A DNA stretch of 64,000 nt from Shimia_B sp039815465 (GCA_039815465.1 JBCBZG010000012.1:1-64000), one strand, 5' to 3'; counted from the stretch's first letter, positions 32,992-41,905 are shown. Numbers and translations are program-made. Notes: generated by a model not told the origin, from the sequence alone.

Positions 32992-34527
32992 CTACGCCTG
33001 CCCACCCAGACCGAGCTTTTCGGCCAGCCCGATGCGCTGCAGTTTACCCGTCGCGCCCTTGGGGATTTCATCCAGGATCAGCACCTTGCGCGGCACCTTG
33101 AACGCCGCGAGCCGCGCGCTCAGGAACTCGCGCAACGCCGCCTCATCCGCCTCTGCGCCGTCTTTGAGCACAACGGCAGCGGCCACGTCTTCGCCCAGTT
33201 TTGGGTGCGGCAGCGCAAAGGTCACGCATTGGGCCACCGCCGCGTGGGCGCTCAGCACGCCGTCAACCTCCAGCGGGCTGACCTTTTCGCCGCCGCGATT
33301 TATGATCTCCTTTAGACGCCCGGTGAGCTGTAGGTAGCCATCCGCGTCAAAGGCGCCCTGGTCGCCGGTGCGGAACCAGCGTTTGCCCTCGGCCATGAAA
33401 AAGTTCTTTTCGTTGGCCTCTGGATTGCTCTCGTAGCCTGGCGTGACATTGGGGCCCGAAATCACGACCTCTCCCGTCCCGTCGATGAGCGTGTTGGCGC
33501 TTTCGTCGGCAACGCGGACGTCTGGGCCCGCGGGCAGGCCGACGCAGCCAGGCTTTTGCGCCCCGGGCATGAGCGGGTTCGAACACATCTGGTGAGCCGC
33601 TTCCGTCATGCCATAGCCCTCGATCACGGGGACACCGAACGTGTCCATCAACTGCTCCATCACCGGACCGGGGAGGGAGGCGGATGACGACCGCAGGAAG
33701 CGCAGCGGCGTTGCGGCGATAGTGTCGGCGTTGCGCGCGGCGCGGCTCAGCAGCGCTTGGTGCATCGTGGGCACGGCTGTATACCAGCTTGGCGTGGCAT
33801 CCCGCATCCAGCCAAAGAATTTGAGCGCGTCAAAGCCCGGCGCGCACCAAACGGACGCGCCTACAGACAGGGAGGCCGACACAGCCGCGACGAGCCCGTG
33901 GATGTGAAACAGCGGCATCACGTTCAGGCACCGGTCCGCGCCGGTCAGTGCCAGGGAGTGCGCGATATGCCCAGCAGAGGACGCGACATTGGTCTGGGTC
34001 AGCGGCACGATCTTGGGCCGCGATGTAGTGCCAGAGGTGTGCAGGATCAGCGCGATATCATCTGGCCCAGGCGCTGCAGCATCTGCTGGCGCGGGCGCCG
34101 CCGCCCCCTCCGCCACCAGCGTGAATTGGCCCGCAGGCGCGCTTTGCGTCGTGGACAAGCGCAGGACCGCAAGGTCAAGCCATGCGGCGGCCGCCAGTGC
34201 AGGCCCATCATAGTCCTCTGGCACGATCACACATTTCGCGTTTAGGTCGCCCAGGTAGAACGCAAACTCATCCTCTTTGTAGGCGGGGTTGAGCGGCGCC
34301 GTCACTGCCCACTGCGCCACGGTGATGAACGCCGCGGCCATCTCTGGCCCATTGGGCAGCACGATGGCCACGCGGTCGCCGCGCCCGATGCCCGCGGCAT
34401 GCAAGCGCACGCCGACGTCAGCGGACAGGTCACGCAACTGCCCATAGCTCATCCACCGGCGCCCCGGCGCGCCAAAGGCCAGCGCGTCTTGCGGATGCGC
34501 GGCCAAAATCGTCGCGAGTGTCTGCAT
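32992..34527 (-). CDS. AMP-forming acyl-CoA ligase, AAE3/oxalyl-CoA synthetase-like
   Basis: 511-residue ANL-superfamily ligase. The AMP-binding signature LHTSGTTSRPKIVPLTQ (about residues 163-179) closely resembles that of AAE3/PCS60 oxalyl-CoA synthetases; the A8 motif TGRLKEIINRGGEKVSP (about 408-424) and the C-terminal Lys in PKGATGKLQR are also present. Oxalate or a malonate-like acid is therefore a plausible substrate, but aromatic acids cannot be excluded given pobA upstream. The second of two adjacent ATGs fits the GGGGAGG site best. Confidence 0.85.
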   Translation of the reverse strand: MQTLATILAAHPQDALAFGAPGRRWMSYGQLRDLSADVGVRLHAAGIGRGDRVAIVLPNGPEMAAAFITVAQWAVTAPLNPAYKEDEFAFYLGDLNAKCVIVPEDYDGPALAAAAWLDLAVLRLSTTQSAPAGQFTLVAEGAAAPAPADAAAPGPDDIALILHTSGTTSRPKIVPLTQTNVASSAGHIAHSLALTGADRCLNVMPLFHIHGLVAAVSASLSVGASVWCAPGFDALKFFGWMRDATPSWYTAVPTMHQALLSRAARNADTIAATPLRFLRSSSASLPGPVMEQLMDTFGVPVIEGYGMTEAAHQMCSNPLMPGAQKPGCVGLPAGPDVRVADESANTLIDGTGEVVISGPNVTPGYESNPEANEKNFFMAEGKRWFRTGDQGAFDADGYLQLTGRLKEIINRGGEKVSPLEVDGVLSAHAAVAQCVTFALPHPKLGEDVAAAVVLKDGAEADEAALREFLSARLAAFKVPRKVLILDEIPKGATGKLQRIGLAEKLGLGGQA

Positions 34528-34596
34528 CATCCCACCTCCCCTATCGAGTGTGCCCGGCTCTGCGCCGCGTTGGAGCGCTGCATATGGCGCAACCGC

Positions 34597-35766
34597 CTAG
34601 TACGGCAAGCCGACATAGTTCTGCGCGAGCACCGCTTGCGCGGCGTCACTGCTTTGCAAATAGGCGACCTCGGCCTCCTGCATACGGCTGTCAAAGGCGG
34701 ATTGATCCGGGAAATGATGGAGCAGTTTGGTCATCCACCAGCTGAACCGCTCCGCTTTCCAGACCCGGGCCAACGCGCGGGCGGAGTAGTTCTCGATCCC
34801 CGTGGCGTCCCCTGCCCCGTAGAGTCGGGCAAGCGCGTCGGCGAGGTAAAACACATCGCTCGCCGCGGTGTTGAGCCCCTTTGCCCCCGTGGGCGGCACG
34901 ATATGGGCCGCATCCCCGCACAGAAAAAGCCGGCCCCACTGCATCGGCTCACACACAAAGGACCGAAGCGGCGCGATGGATTTCTCAATGGATGGCCCCG
35001 TCACCAGCGTGTCAGACAGCGCCGCCGGGATGCGGGCGCGCAACGCGTCCCAAAAGCGGTCATCGCTCCAATCTGCGGGATCGTCAGACAGGTCGCACTG
35101 CACGTAGTACCGGCTGAGCTGCGCATTGCGCATGGAACACAGCGCAAAGCCTGCGTCGGAATTGGCGTAAACCAGTTCCCCATGGACGGGCGGTGTTTCC
35201 GACAGAATGCCCATCCAGCCAAAGGGGTAGATCTTTTCGAACTCCCGCAGGGCCCTGCGGGGGATGGCCTGGCGGCTGACCCCGTGAAATCCATCGCAGC
35301 CCGCAATGTAGTCGCAATCGATACGGCGGTCCGCGCCCTCATGGGTAAATCGGACATAGGGCGCGTCGCTGTCCACATCGCAGAGCCTCACATCCTCCAC
35401 CTCGTAGAGCACCGGCGCGCCATCCGCCTCCCGTGCGTCATAGAGGTCTTTGGTCACTTCCGTCTGGCCATAGACCAGGACCGTGCTGCCAGTGTGCTCG
35501 GCGAAATCGATGCGGATCTGGATGTCATTGTAGGAGATGACGGTGCCGTCATGCACGAACCCCTCGGCATCCATGCGCGCGCCAACTCCCAGCGCACGCA
35601 GCTGCGTGACTGTCCCGATTTCCAGTACGCCCGCGCGGATACGGCTCAGAACGTGAGCTTGGCTGCGCCGTTCGAGCACCACGTTATCGATCCCCGCGCG
35701 CGTCAGATGCTGGCCGAGCAGCAGCCCAGAGGGCCCGCCACCAATGATGACAATCTGCGTTTTCAG
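34597..35766 (-). CDS. pobA: 4-hydroxybenzoate 3-monooxygenase
   Basis: 389-residue flavoprotein converting 4-hydroxybenzoate to protocatechuate. FAD motif GGGPSGLLLGQ (residues 8-18), the SRIRAGVLEIGT substrate-region motif, DYIAGCDGFHGVSR and GDAAHIVPPTGAKGLN are diagnostic. The only codon giving the family N-terminus (xKTQIVIIGGGP) is CTG at 35766, with GGGAGG about eight bases upstream; no ATG, GTG or TTG is nearby in frame, and the resulting length is exactly that of known PobA. The downstream protocatechuate pathway is not in this window, and no PobR regulator is adjacent. Confidence 0.94.
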   Translation of the reverse strand: MKTQIVIIGGGPSGLLLGQHLTRAGIDNVVLERRSQAHVLSRIRAGVLEIGTVTQLRALGVGARMDAEGFVHDGTVISYNDIQIRIDFAEHTGSTVLVYGQTEVTKDLYDAREADGAPVLYEVEDVRLCDVDSDAPYVRFTHEGADRRIDCDYIAGCDGFHGVSRQAIPRRALREFEKIYPFGWMGILSETPPVHGELVYANSDAGFALCSMRNAQLSRYYVQCDLSDDPADWSDDRFWDALRARIPAALSDTLVTGPSIEKSIAPLRSFVCEPMQWGRLFLCGDAAHIVPPTGAKGLNTAASDVFYLADALARLYGAGDATGIENYSARALARVWKAERFSWWMTKLLHHFPDQSAFDSRMQEAEVAYLQSSDAAQAVLAQNYVGLPY

Positions 35767-35958
35767 CCTCGTTTCCTCCCTAAAGCGCCACGCTTGGACG
35801 CACAGCTTGTCCCATACGCGCGCGATGGGCCAGGAAATTGTCGCCTGGCCACGCGGACCACCATGCGGGGCACCCTGCGGGGCGCCGCGCTTGGCAGATC
35901 GCGGCTGGCCTGTCACAGTTTGCCTAGGACGACCATTTTGGTCGGAGGAGGAACGCCC
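35767..35958. promoter_or_regulatory. Divergent control region between pobA and sulfatase
   Basis: A 192-base region between divergent starts. It contains both ribosome-binding sites (GGGAGG for pobA; GGAGGAGGAACG for the sulfatase) and GC-rich direct repeats of GGGGCACCCTGC type near 35870. I could not identify clear promoter hexamers or a regulator site. Confidence 0.35.
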
Positions 35959-37536
35959 ATGGGTAGGCCAAGCTTTGTGCTTTACATCACGGACCAGCAC
36001 CGCGCCGACTTTTTGGGCTGCGCGGGGCACCCGGTCTTGCGCACACCAAATATCGACAGCCTGGCCGCCCGCGGCGCGCGCTATGACAACTTCTTTGTCG
36101 CGAGCCCGGTCTGCATGCCCAACCGCGCGAGCCTGATGACCGCACGCATGCCCGCCTGCCACGGCGTACGCATGAACGGCGTCCCGCTATCGCGGCGCAA
36201 CGTCACCTTTGTGGAGCTCTTGCGGGACGCGGGCTACAAAACCGCGCTCATCGGCAAAAGCCACCTGCAACCTTTTTCAGGCAAACCGCCGGGCGGGCTC
36301 CCCGGGTCTCCACGCCCGGGCTTCCACCAAGCAACGGGGTCCTTGAAGGAGGCCGTGCGCCACGACCTGGCCGGCCCGAACTACGGCTACGAGGACGCAG
36401 CGTTCTGGGCCGACCCAGACGCACGGCTGCCCACCCCCTACTACGGGTTCGACCACGTGGAGCTGGTCACTGGCCATGGCGACCGGCTCGGCGGCGACTA
36501 CCGCCGCTGGCTCCTGGACCGCGCGCCCGAGGCCGACACCCTGATCGGCGCGCAAAACCAGCTGCCGCACGACTACATCTGCCCCCAAGCGGTGCGGACC
36601 GCCGTGCCAGAGGCGCTCTATTCCACCACCTACATCGCCGAGCGGGCCCAGGCCTGGATCGCTGAACAGGCGGGAGGGGATGAGCCGTTCTTTCTCATGG
36701 TCTCCTTCCCCGACCCCCACCACCCGTTCAACCCGCCCGGGCGCTACTGGGACATGTATGACCCGGACGACATGCCGGTGCCCGCCTCCTTCACCGCCGC
36801 AGACTGGGCGCCCCCGCCCCACGTGGCGGGCGTGATCGCTGCACGCGCGGCCGGGCAAGCCAATCTGAACGGCATGCCCGCCATCGGGTGCAGCGCCCGC
36901 GAAGCGCAGGAGGCGCAGGCGCTCACCTGCGGGATGATTTCCATGATCGACGACGCCATAGGCCAGGTCGAGGCCGCGCTCGATCAGGCCGCCCTAGCGC
37001 CGGTGCGCCTGTTCACCTCCGACCACGGGGATCACTTGGGCGATCACGGGCTGCTGTTTAAAGGGGCCGAGCAATATGACCAGATTACCCGCGTGCCGTT
37101 TATCTGGTGCGACCCAGACGGCGAACCAGACGGCGCCCCACGCGGCGTGCAACACCAGATTGGCCAAACCATCGACATCGGCCCCACGATCCTCAACCGC
37201 GCCCGGATCGAGCCCGCCTGGGGGATGCAGGGCCTGCCCTTGACCCAAAGCACCACGCGCGACGCCGCACTAGTCCAGTACGCACATCAAAAGCCGATGG
37301 ACGGGGTCGGGGTCGCGCCGCACGTGCACAGCCTTGTCTCCGCCCGCTACCGCCTGTCGGTGTTCGAAGGTCTGGAGTGGGGGGAGCTCTACGACCTCCA
37401 CGCCGACCCGGGCGAGCTCCACAACCTGTGGGACGCACCCGAAGCCCAGCCCGCCCGCGCCGAGATGACAGAAGCCCTGCTGCGCGCAGAGCTCGCCCAT
37501 ATCGACCGCGCCCCCTACCCCGTAGCCCGCGCGTAG
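35959..37536 (+). CDS. Sulfatase (formylglycine-dependent)
   Basis: 525-residue alkaline-phosphatase-superfamily sulfatase without a signal peptide, so probably cytosolic. Metal ligands start at TDQHRAD (residues 11-17). The formylglycine motif is C52-M-P-N-R56 (C-x-P-x-R), needing maturation by a formylglycine-generating enzyme not seen here. Later metal ligands are in FTSDHGDHLGDHGLL. Arylsulfatase, choline-sulfatase and phosphonate monoester hydrolase relatives share these marks, so substrate is open. It diverges from pobA, hinting at sulfated aromatic substrates (inference). The ATG has a strong GGAGG site. Confidence 0.9.
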   Translation: MGRPSFVLYITDQHRADFLGCAGHPVLRTPNIDSLAARGARYDNFFVASPVCMPNRASLMTARMPACHGVRMNGVPLSRRNVTFVELLRDAGYKTALIGKSHLQPFSGKPPGGLPGSPRPGFHQATGSLKEAVRHDLAGPNYGYEDAAFWADPDARLPTPYYGFDHVELVTGHGDRLGGDYRRWLLDRAPEADTLIGAQNQLPHDYICPQAVRTAVPEALYSTTYIAERAQAWIAEQAGGDEPFFLMVSFPDPHHPFNPPGRYWDMYDPDDMPVPASFTAADWAPPPHVAGVIAARAAGQANLNGMPAIGCSAREAQEAQALTCGMISMIDDAIGQVEAALDQAALAPVRLFTSDHGDHLGDHGLLFKGAEQYDQITRVPFIWCDPDGEPDGAPRGVQHQIGQTIDIGPTILNRARIEPAWGMQGLPLTQSTTRDAALVQYAHQKPMDGVGVAPHVHSLVSARYRLSVFEGLEWGELYDLHADPGELHNLWDAPEAQPARAEMTEALLRAELAHIDRAPYPVARA

Positions 37537-37619
37537 GTCGCCCTAAGCTTGGCGCAAGACAGACTCCACCCGCCCCTCGCGCCTTTCAATGGAGTTTGAA
37601 AACCCTCAGATTTACCTGA

Positions 37620-37830
37620 GACATGGCCGTTGCTACTGAGCGGCTCGAAGATACCACCAAGCAAGCGGCCGAACAGACCAAACACACCAAAGCGGCAAAA
37701 CCCCGTGATTGAACACCTGGTTGAGGTAACCAACGGCAAGGTCGAGCCGGCCTAAGAGCGCAAAATCGCTTCCCTCGAAGACAAAAAAAAAACGCTGACG
37801 CAAGAACAGCTGACTGAAAAGCAGCGCCCC
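37620..37830 (+). pseudogene. Decayed coding remnant, possibly serine recombinase C-terminus
   Basis: Between the sulfatase and tRNA-Leu lies about 380 bases with no intact gene. One frame reads VIEHLVEVTNGKVEPA, a stop, then ERKIASLEDKKKTLTQEQL, which resembles the coiled C-terminal part of large serine recombinases; the stop would arise from a Tyr codon. Upstream, other frames (ERLEDTTKQAAEQTKH) also look coding, suggesting frameshifts. The remnant points towards the tRNA 3' end, a common integration site. The family guess is tentative. Confidence 0.35.
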
Positions 37831-37836
37831 CCTCTC
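37783..37836 (-). terminator. Possible terminator downstream of tRNA-Leu
   Basis: On the minus strand an imperfect GCGCTG...CAGCG stem is followed by ten U (37792-37783), about 80-130 bases beyond the tRNA 3' end. The stem is weak and the A run also fits a lysine-rich remnant frame on the other strand, so the assignment is uncertain. Confidence 0.3.
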
Positions 37837-37915
37837 AGCCATCTTGGTGGATCTCAAGCTCGGCAACCCGATGCCGTATTTACGTTTGTAGAAGGACTCA
37901 CAGCGAAATGTGAAA

Positions 37916-38000
37916 TGGTGCGGATGGAGGGACTCGAACCCCCACGCCTTGTGGCGCCAGAACCTAAATCTGGTGCGTCTACCAGTTCCGCCACATCCGC
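37916..38000 (-). tRNA. tRNA-Leu (anticodon UAG)
   Basis: Class II tRNA of 85 bases including an encoded CCA. The acceptor stem GCGGATG pairs with CATCCGC, the D-arm has GGCGGAACTGGTAGACGC, the anticodon stem CCAGA/TCTGG encloses TTTAGGT (anticodon TAG), a four-pair variable arm (CGCC/GGCG) follows, and the T-arm has GTTCGAGTC. Reads CUA-type leucine codons. It lies between the nnr gene and the decayed remnant. Confidence 0.97.
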
Positions 38001-38041
38001 GATGGGGTTCCGCTAGCAAAGACCAGCGCCGGTGGCGAGGG

Positions 38042-39802
38042 TTATTTTTGTTTCGCCTCTTCGGCGGCCAAGATTTGTGGCAGCAGGTCGGGCAGGTCTT
38101 CAGCAATGAGGCCGGGGCCAAAGGCGCGGGCGGCGTCGGCGTGGAGCGCTGCGGCGAGGATCGCGGCTTGCGCGGGCATGTGGTTGCGCGCAGCGAGGCC
38201 TGCGATGATGCCGGCGAGCACGTCGCCTGCCCCGGCGGTGGCAAGCCATGGAACGGCGCGGCCGCCGGTGGCAGAGTGCACCCAGGCGCGGCCTGATGGT
38301 TCCGCCACCACGGTGTCGGGGCCTTTCAGGAGCACCACTGCGCCTGATCGCGCGGCGGCGTCGCGGGCTGCATTGAGTTTTGAATAGGCTGGGCCGCGTT
38401 GTCTGGAGAGCGCGTCGCGGTAAGCCTTCATGTCGGCAAAATGCGCCTCGCCCGGGCGCGCGCTCGTTACCCTTGGTGGCGTGGGGCCCGTGAGCCGTGC
38501 GGCGAGGTCCGGGAACAGCCGCGCAAATTCGCCCATGTGGGGTGTCAGCACGACATGGGGTCCAAGTCCGGCGAACGGGTCTGGTCGCGTTGCCAAGAGC
38601 GTAAGGGCATCGGCGTCGAGCACGAGCTTGCGGCCGTGGCTCAGATAGGTGCCCTGTCCTGGCGCCGGGGCGGAGGTCAACGTGGCCTCCAACAGGTCTG
38701 CGGCGCGGTCGTGCAAGCCCAGCCCAGGGCCGAGGCAGACTATGTTGATCCGTTTGTCCTCCAGCATGGCGGCAAGCGCGGCGCCGTCGCGCACCGATCG
38801 GCACATCACAGAGGTCGAATGCGCCGCGATTTCGGTCAGGGCAGAGGGTGGGGAGGCCAGCGTCACAGCCCCGGCCCCGACGCGCAGCGCCGCTCGAGCC
38901 GCCAACCGCGCGGCGCCCGTGCGTCCGACGCCGCCGGTCAGGATAAGCACGTGCCCATGATCGTATTTGTGCCCCTGCCCTTTCGGGAGCAAGCGTGGAC
39001 GGAAAAGTGCGTGCGACTCCCGCGGCCCGTCGGGCAGCGGAGGGTGCAAGGATGTCATGATGGGGCGCAAACTACGCGGCGCGTCTCCCTTTTGGACATG
39101 CTGACTGCGTTCCGCTCCCAACCCGATGCTTTTAACTGCGAGTTTACCGCAGACTTGGGGGCCGTCTGCGATGACGTGCCCAATCTTTGGGGCCTCGAAC
39201 GTAACGGTAAGCTGGGCAAAAGGAACAGGCGCGGTACTGGGCGATGGGTCGGGACATCCCAGAACGCGGCCTGAATCGGCGCACAGGCCAGACGGCACGT
39301 CAACCGCGACGATCCTGGGCTGAAAATATCCAAAGTCACCGCCAGACCCGCCAAGGTACCGCATCAACGTGTCGAGATCCCCCGTAGCAGGGCGGGACAG
39401 TCCGATCCCAAAGATAGCATCTAGGTAGAGTTCCGTGTCTGGCGCCCGCCGGAATACATCGTATGTCAGTGGCGACACAGGCCCCCGCGTCTCCCACGCG
39501 GTGCGGTTTGCGACGGCATCGGCCCCTGTGCGGTCACCGTGGTCCATACCGTACACCGCGACCTGCCAGCCAAGATCATGCAGTAGACGCGCTACGACAT
39601 AACCGTCGCCGCCATTGTTACCCGGCCCGCACAGGACGGAGATCGTCTGCGGCGCGGCACGATAGTCCGGCCATTCATCGAAAATCGCCTCCACGATCGC
39701 CTGACCGGCACGTTCCATGAGCGTCAGACCCGAAACACGCCCGGACGCCATCGCGGCCTGTTCGATTGCCCGCATTTCGGCTGCTGTGAGAAGCTCCGTC
39801 AT
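38042..39802 (-). CDS. nnr: Bifunctional NAD(P)H-hydrate repair enzyme
   Basis: 586-residue fusion: an N-terminal NAD(P)HX epimerase (about residues 1-215, VLCGPGNNGGDGYVVARLLHDLG motif near residue 55) and a C-terminal ADP/ATP-dependent NAD(P)HX dehydratase (about residues 225-580, LILTGGVGRTGAARLAARAAL, VLKGPDTVVAEPSG and TAGAGDVLAGIIAGLAA). It repairs hydrated nicotinamide cofactors. The gene diverges from glnB, and the NtrC-type box lies 28 bases upstream of its start. Confidence 0.95.
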   Translation of the reverse strand: MTELLTAAEMRAIEQAAMASGRVSGLTLMERAGQAIVEAIFDEWPDYRAAPQTISVLCGPGNNGGDGYVVARLLHDLGWQVAVYGMDHGDRTGADAVANRTAWETRGPVSPLTYDVFRRAPDTELYLDAIFGIGLSRPATGDLDTLMRYLGGSGGDFGYFQPRIVAVDVPSGLCADSGRVLGCPDPSPSTAPVPFAQLTVTFEAPKIGHVIADGPQVCGKLAVKSIGLGAERSQHVQKGDAPRSLRPIMTSLHPPLPDGPRESHALFRPRLLPKGQGHKYDHGHVLILTGGVGRTGAARLAARAALRVGAGAVTLASPPSALTEIAAHSTSVMCRSVRDGAALAAMLEDKRINIVCLGPGLGLHDRAADLLEATLTSAPAPGQGTYLSHGRKLVLDADALTLLATRPDPFAGLGPHVVLTPHMGEFARLFPDLAARLTGPTPPRVTSARPGEAHFADMKAYRDALSRQRGPAYSKLNAARDAAARSGAVVLLKGPDTVVAEPSGRAWVHSATGGRAVPWLATAGAGDVLAGIIAGLAARNHMPAQAAILAAALHADAARAFGPGLIAEDLPDLLPQILAAEEAKQK

Positions 39803-39829
39803 CGAAATCCCCGAAATATGTTCTCAAAC

Positions 39830-39846
39830 TGCACTATTTTTGCGCA
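39830..39846. promoter_or_regulatory. NtrC-type binding site upstream of glnB
   Basis: The 17-base sequence TGCACTATTTTTGCGCA matches the NtrC palindrome TGCAC-N7-GTGCA with one mismatch. A second, overlapping half-like sequence (TGCGCACATCGCA) follows. It lies 130 bases upstream of glnB and 28 bases upstream of nnr. Nitrogen control of glnBA by NtrC is established in related bacteria; use of this site is inferred. Confidence 0.65.
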
Positions 39847-39976
39847 CATCGCACAAAAATCACCCGCAACACCTCAATTCCAAGGGTGCCGCCTACCACC
39901 CCAAGCCTAGCGAATTGTGGCACTGGGGGGAACATGGTCTCTCGACCTCCAAACCGCACTTAGGGAGTCGCAGCAC

Positions 39977-40315
39977 ATGAAAAAGGTCGAGGCCATCATC
40001 AAGCCCTTCAAGCTTGATGAGGTAAAAGAAGCGCTGCAAGACATCGGCATTCAGGGCCTTAGCGTCGTGGAGGTCAAAGGCTTCGGGCGGCAGAAAGGCC
40101 ATACTGAGCTTTACCGCGGGGCCGAGTACGTCGTCGACTTTCTGCCCAAGGTAAAGATCGAGGTCGTGCTGGCAGATGACCAACTTGATGCCGCCGTGGT
40201 GGCGATCATCAACGCCGCCAAAACCGACAAGATCGGCGACGGCAAAATCTTTGTCTCTGACATCGGTCAAGCGATCCGCATCCGCACCGGCGAACAAGGC
40301 GAAGACGCAATCTAA
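39977..40315 (+). CDS. glnB: Nitrogen regulatory protein P-II
   Basis: 112-residue trimeric signal protein sensing 2-oxoglutarate, ATP/ADP and glutamine. The T-loop holds the uridylylation site Tyr51 (GHTELYRGAEYVVDFLPK), and the C-terminal GDGKIFVSDIGQAIRIRTGE motif is standard. The ATG at 39977 gives the canonical MKKVEAIIKPFKL start. It precedes glnA by 94 bases, a typical glnBA operon. Confidence 0.98.
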   Translation: MKKVEAIIKPFKLDEVKEALQDIGIQGLSVVEVKGFGRQKGHTELYRGAEYVVDFLPKVKIEVVLADDQLDAAVVAIINAAKTDKIGDGKIFVSDIGQAIRIRTGEQGEDAI

Positions 40316-40323
40316 GCACTCAC

Positions 40324-40345
40324 GCCCCGGGGGTCGCCCCGGGGC
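40324..40345 (+). other. Hairpin between glnB and glnA
   Basis: A seven-base-pair GC stem (GCCCCGG/CCGGGGC) with an eight-base loop begins nine bases after the glnB stop. No U run follows. It may set the relative amounts of the two gene products. Confidence 0.6.
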
Positions 40346-40409
40346 CTACTCACAGGTGCAAGGCCTCACGCCGGCACCGCAACGCTCGAAACCACAGGGG
40401 TGATTACAC

Positions 40410-41816
40410 ATGAGCAAAGACGCAGTTCTTAAACTGATCGCGGATGAGGGAGCCGACTATGTCGACATCCGCTTCACCGATCCGCGCGGCAAGCTCCAGC
40501 ACGTGACCGTGATGGCCGATCAGGTCGATGAAGACTTCCTCGACGAAGGGTTCATGTTCGACGGCTCCTCCATCGCGGGTTGGAAGTCGATCGACGAATC
40601 CGACATGAAGCTGATGCCCGACACCGAGTCCGCCTATGTGGACCCCTTCTTTGCCGAGAAAACGGTCTGCATCCACTGCACCGTGGTCGAGCCTGACACG
40701 GGCGAGAGCTACGAGCGTGACCCACGCGGCACCGCCGAGCGCGCAGAGGCCTATCTGAAAGCCTCCGGCATCGGTGACACGGCGTTTATGGGCCCAGAAG
40801 CGGAATTCTTCCTCTTTGACAACGTGCGCTACTCCAATGCCATTAACAAAGTGTCCTACGAAGTCGACGCCATTGATGCGTCCTGGAACACGGACACCGA
40901 GTACGAGATGGGCAACATGGGCCACCGCCCCGGCGTCAAGGGCGGCTACTTCCCCGTGCCACCCGTAGACGACGGCCAGGACATCCGGTCCGAGATGCTG
41001 TCCACCATGAAGCGCATGGGCATGAAGGTCGACAAGCATCACCACGAGGTGGCGTCGTGCCAGCACGAGCTTGGCCTGATCTTTGACAGCCTGACCAAAC
41101 AGGCCGACGAGCTGCAGAAGTACAAGTACGTGATCCACAACGTGGCACAGGCGTACGGCAAGTCCGCAACGTTTATGCCGAAGCCCATCGCAGGCGACAA
41201 CGGCACGGGCATGCACGTCAATATGTCCATCTGGAAAGACGGCAAGCCGCTCTTTGCTGGTGACCAGTACGCTGACCTGTCGATGGAAGCGCTCTACTTC
41301 ATCGGCGGTGTTCTCAAGCACGCGAAAGCACTCAACGCCTTCACCAACCCGGCGACGAACTCCTACAAGCGTCTAATCCCAGGCTTTGAAGCCCCCGTTC
41401 TGCGCGCCTACTCCGCGCGCAACCGTTCGGGCTGCGTGCGTATCCCATGGGCCGAGTCGCCCAAGGCAAAGCGCGTCGAAGCCCGCTTCCCCGACCCCGC
41501 GTCGAACCCCTACCTGTGCTTTGCAGCGCTGCTGATGGCGGGCCTCGACGGGATCAAAAACAAGATCCACCCGGGCGAAGCATCCGACAAGGACCTCTAC
41601 GATCTGCCGCCAGAAGAACTGGCAGAGATCCCAACGGTCTGCGGCTCGCTGCGTGAAGCGCTTGAAGAACTCGAAGCCGACATGGACTTCCTGCTCGAAG
41701 GCGACGTGTTCACCAAAGACCAAATCGAAGGTTACATCGAACTCAAGATGGAAGAGGTCACCGCCTACGAGCACACGCCTCACCCCGTCGAATTCCAGCT
41801 GTACTACAGCTGCTAA
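40410..41816 (+). CDS. glnA: Glutamine synthetase type I
   Basis: 468-residue dodecameric enzyme assimilating ammonia. Landmarks are the N-terminal DIRFTDPRGKLQHVT, GPEAEFFLFD, the ATP-site KPIAGDNGTGMHVNMS, the NRSGCVRIPWAESPKAKRVEARFPDP segment, and the C-terminal region with a conserved adenylylation-type loop (NKIHPGEASDKDLYDLPPEE, target Tyr in DLYDL). It is co-transcribed with glnB and followed by a strong terminator. Confidence 0.99.
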   Translation: MSKDAVLKLIADEGADYVDIRFTDPRGKLQHVTVMADQVDEDFLDEGFMFDGSSIAGWKSIDESDMKLMPDTESAYVDPFFAEKTVCIHCTVVEPDTGESYERDPRGTAERAEAYLKASGIGDTAFMGPEAEFFLFDNVRYSNAINKVSYEVDAIDASWNTDTEYEMGNMGHRPGVKGGYFPVPPVDDGQDIRSEMLSTMKRMGMKVDKHHHEVASCQHELGLIFDSLTKQADELQKYKYVIHNVAQAYGKSATFMPKPIAGDNGTGMHVNMSIWKDGKPLFAGDQYADLSMEALYFIGGVLKHAKALNAFTNPATNSYKRLIPGFEAPVLRAYSARNRSGCVRIPWAESPKAKRVEARFPDPASNPYLCFAALLMAGLDGIKNKIHPGEASDKDLYDLPPEELAEIPTVCGSLREALEELEADMDFLLEGDVFTKDQIEGYIELKMEEVTAYEHTPHPVEFQLYYSC

Positions 41817-41840
41817 GTCCAGCTCTCCCTGTGGACTGGA

Positions 41841-41870
41841 AAGGGGCGCCTCCCGAGGCGCCCCTTTTTT
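41841..41870 (+). terminator. Terminator after glnA
   Basis: A nine-pair stem (GGGGCGCCT/AGGCGCCCC, four-base loop) followed by six U, about 25 bases beyond the glnA stop. It separates glnBA from the TPR gene. Confidence 0.95.
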
Positions 41871-41905
41871 ATTGACGAGACTGTGCTCCGGCGTACGGTC
41901 CAGGC

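Noticed and set aside
34399..35958. Upstream extension of the sulfatase open frame
   Set aside because: It is antisense to pobA; the sulfatase has a good ATG and ribosome-binding site at 35959.
37633..38244. Minus-strand frame of 203 codons
   Set aside because: It reads through tRNA-Leu and lacks any protein character.
39903..39976. Sigma-54 promoter for glnB
   Set aside because: TGGCAC occurs near 39917, but no GC element lies at the required spacing.
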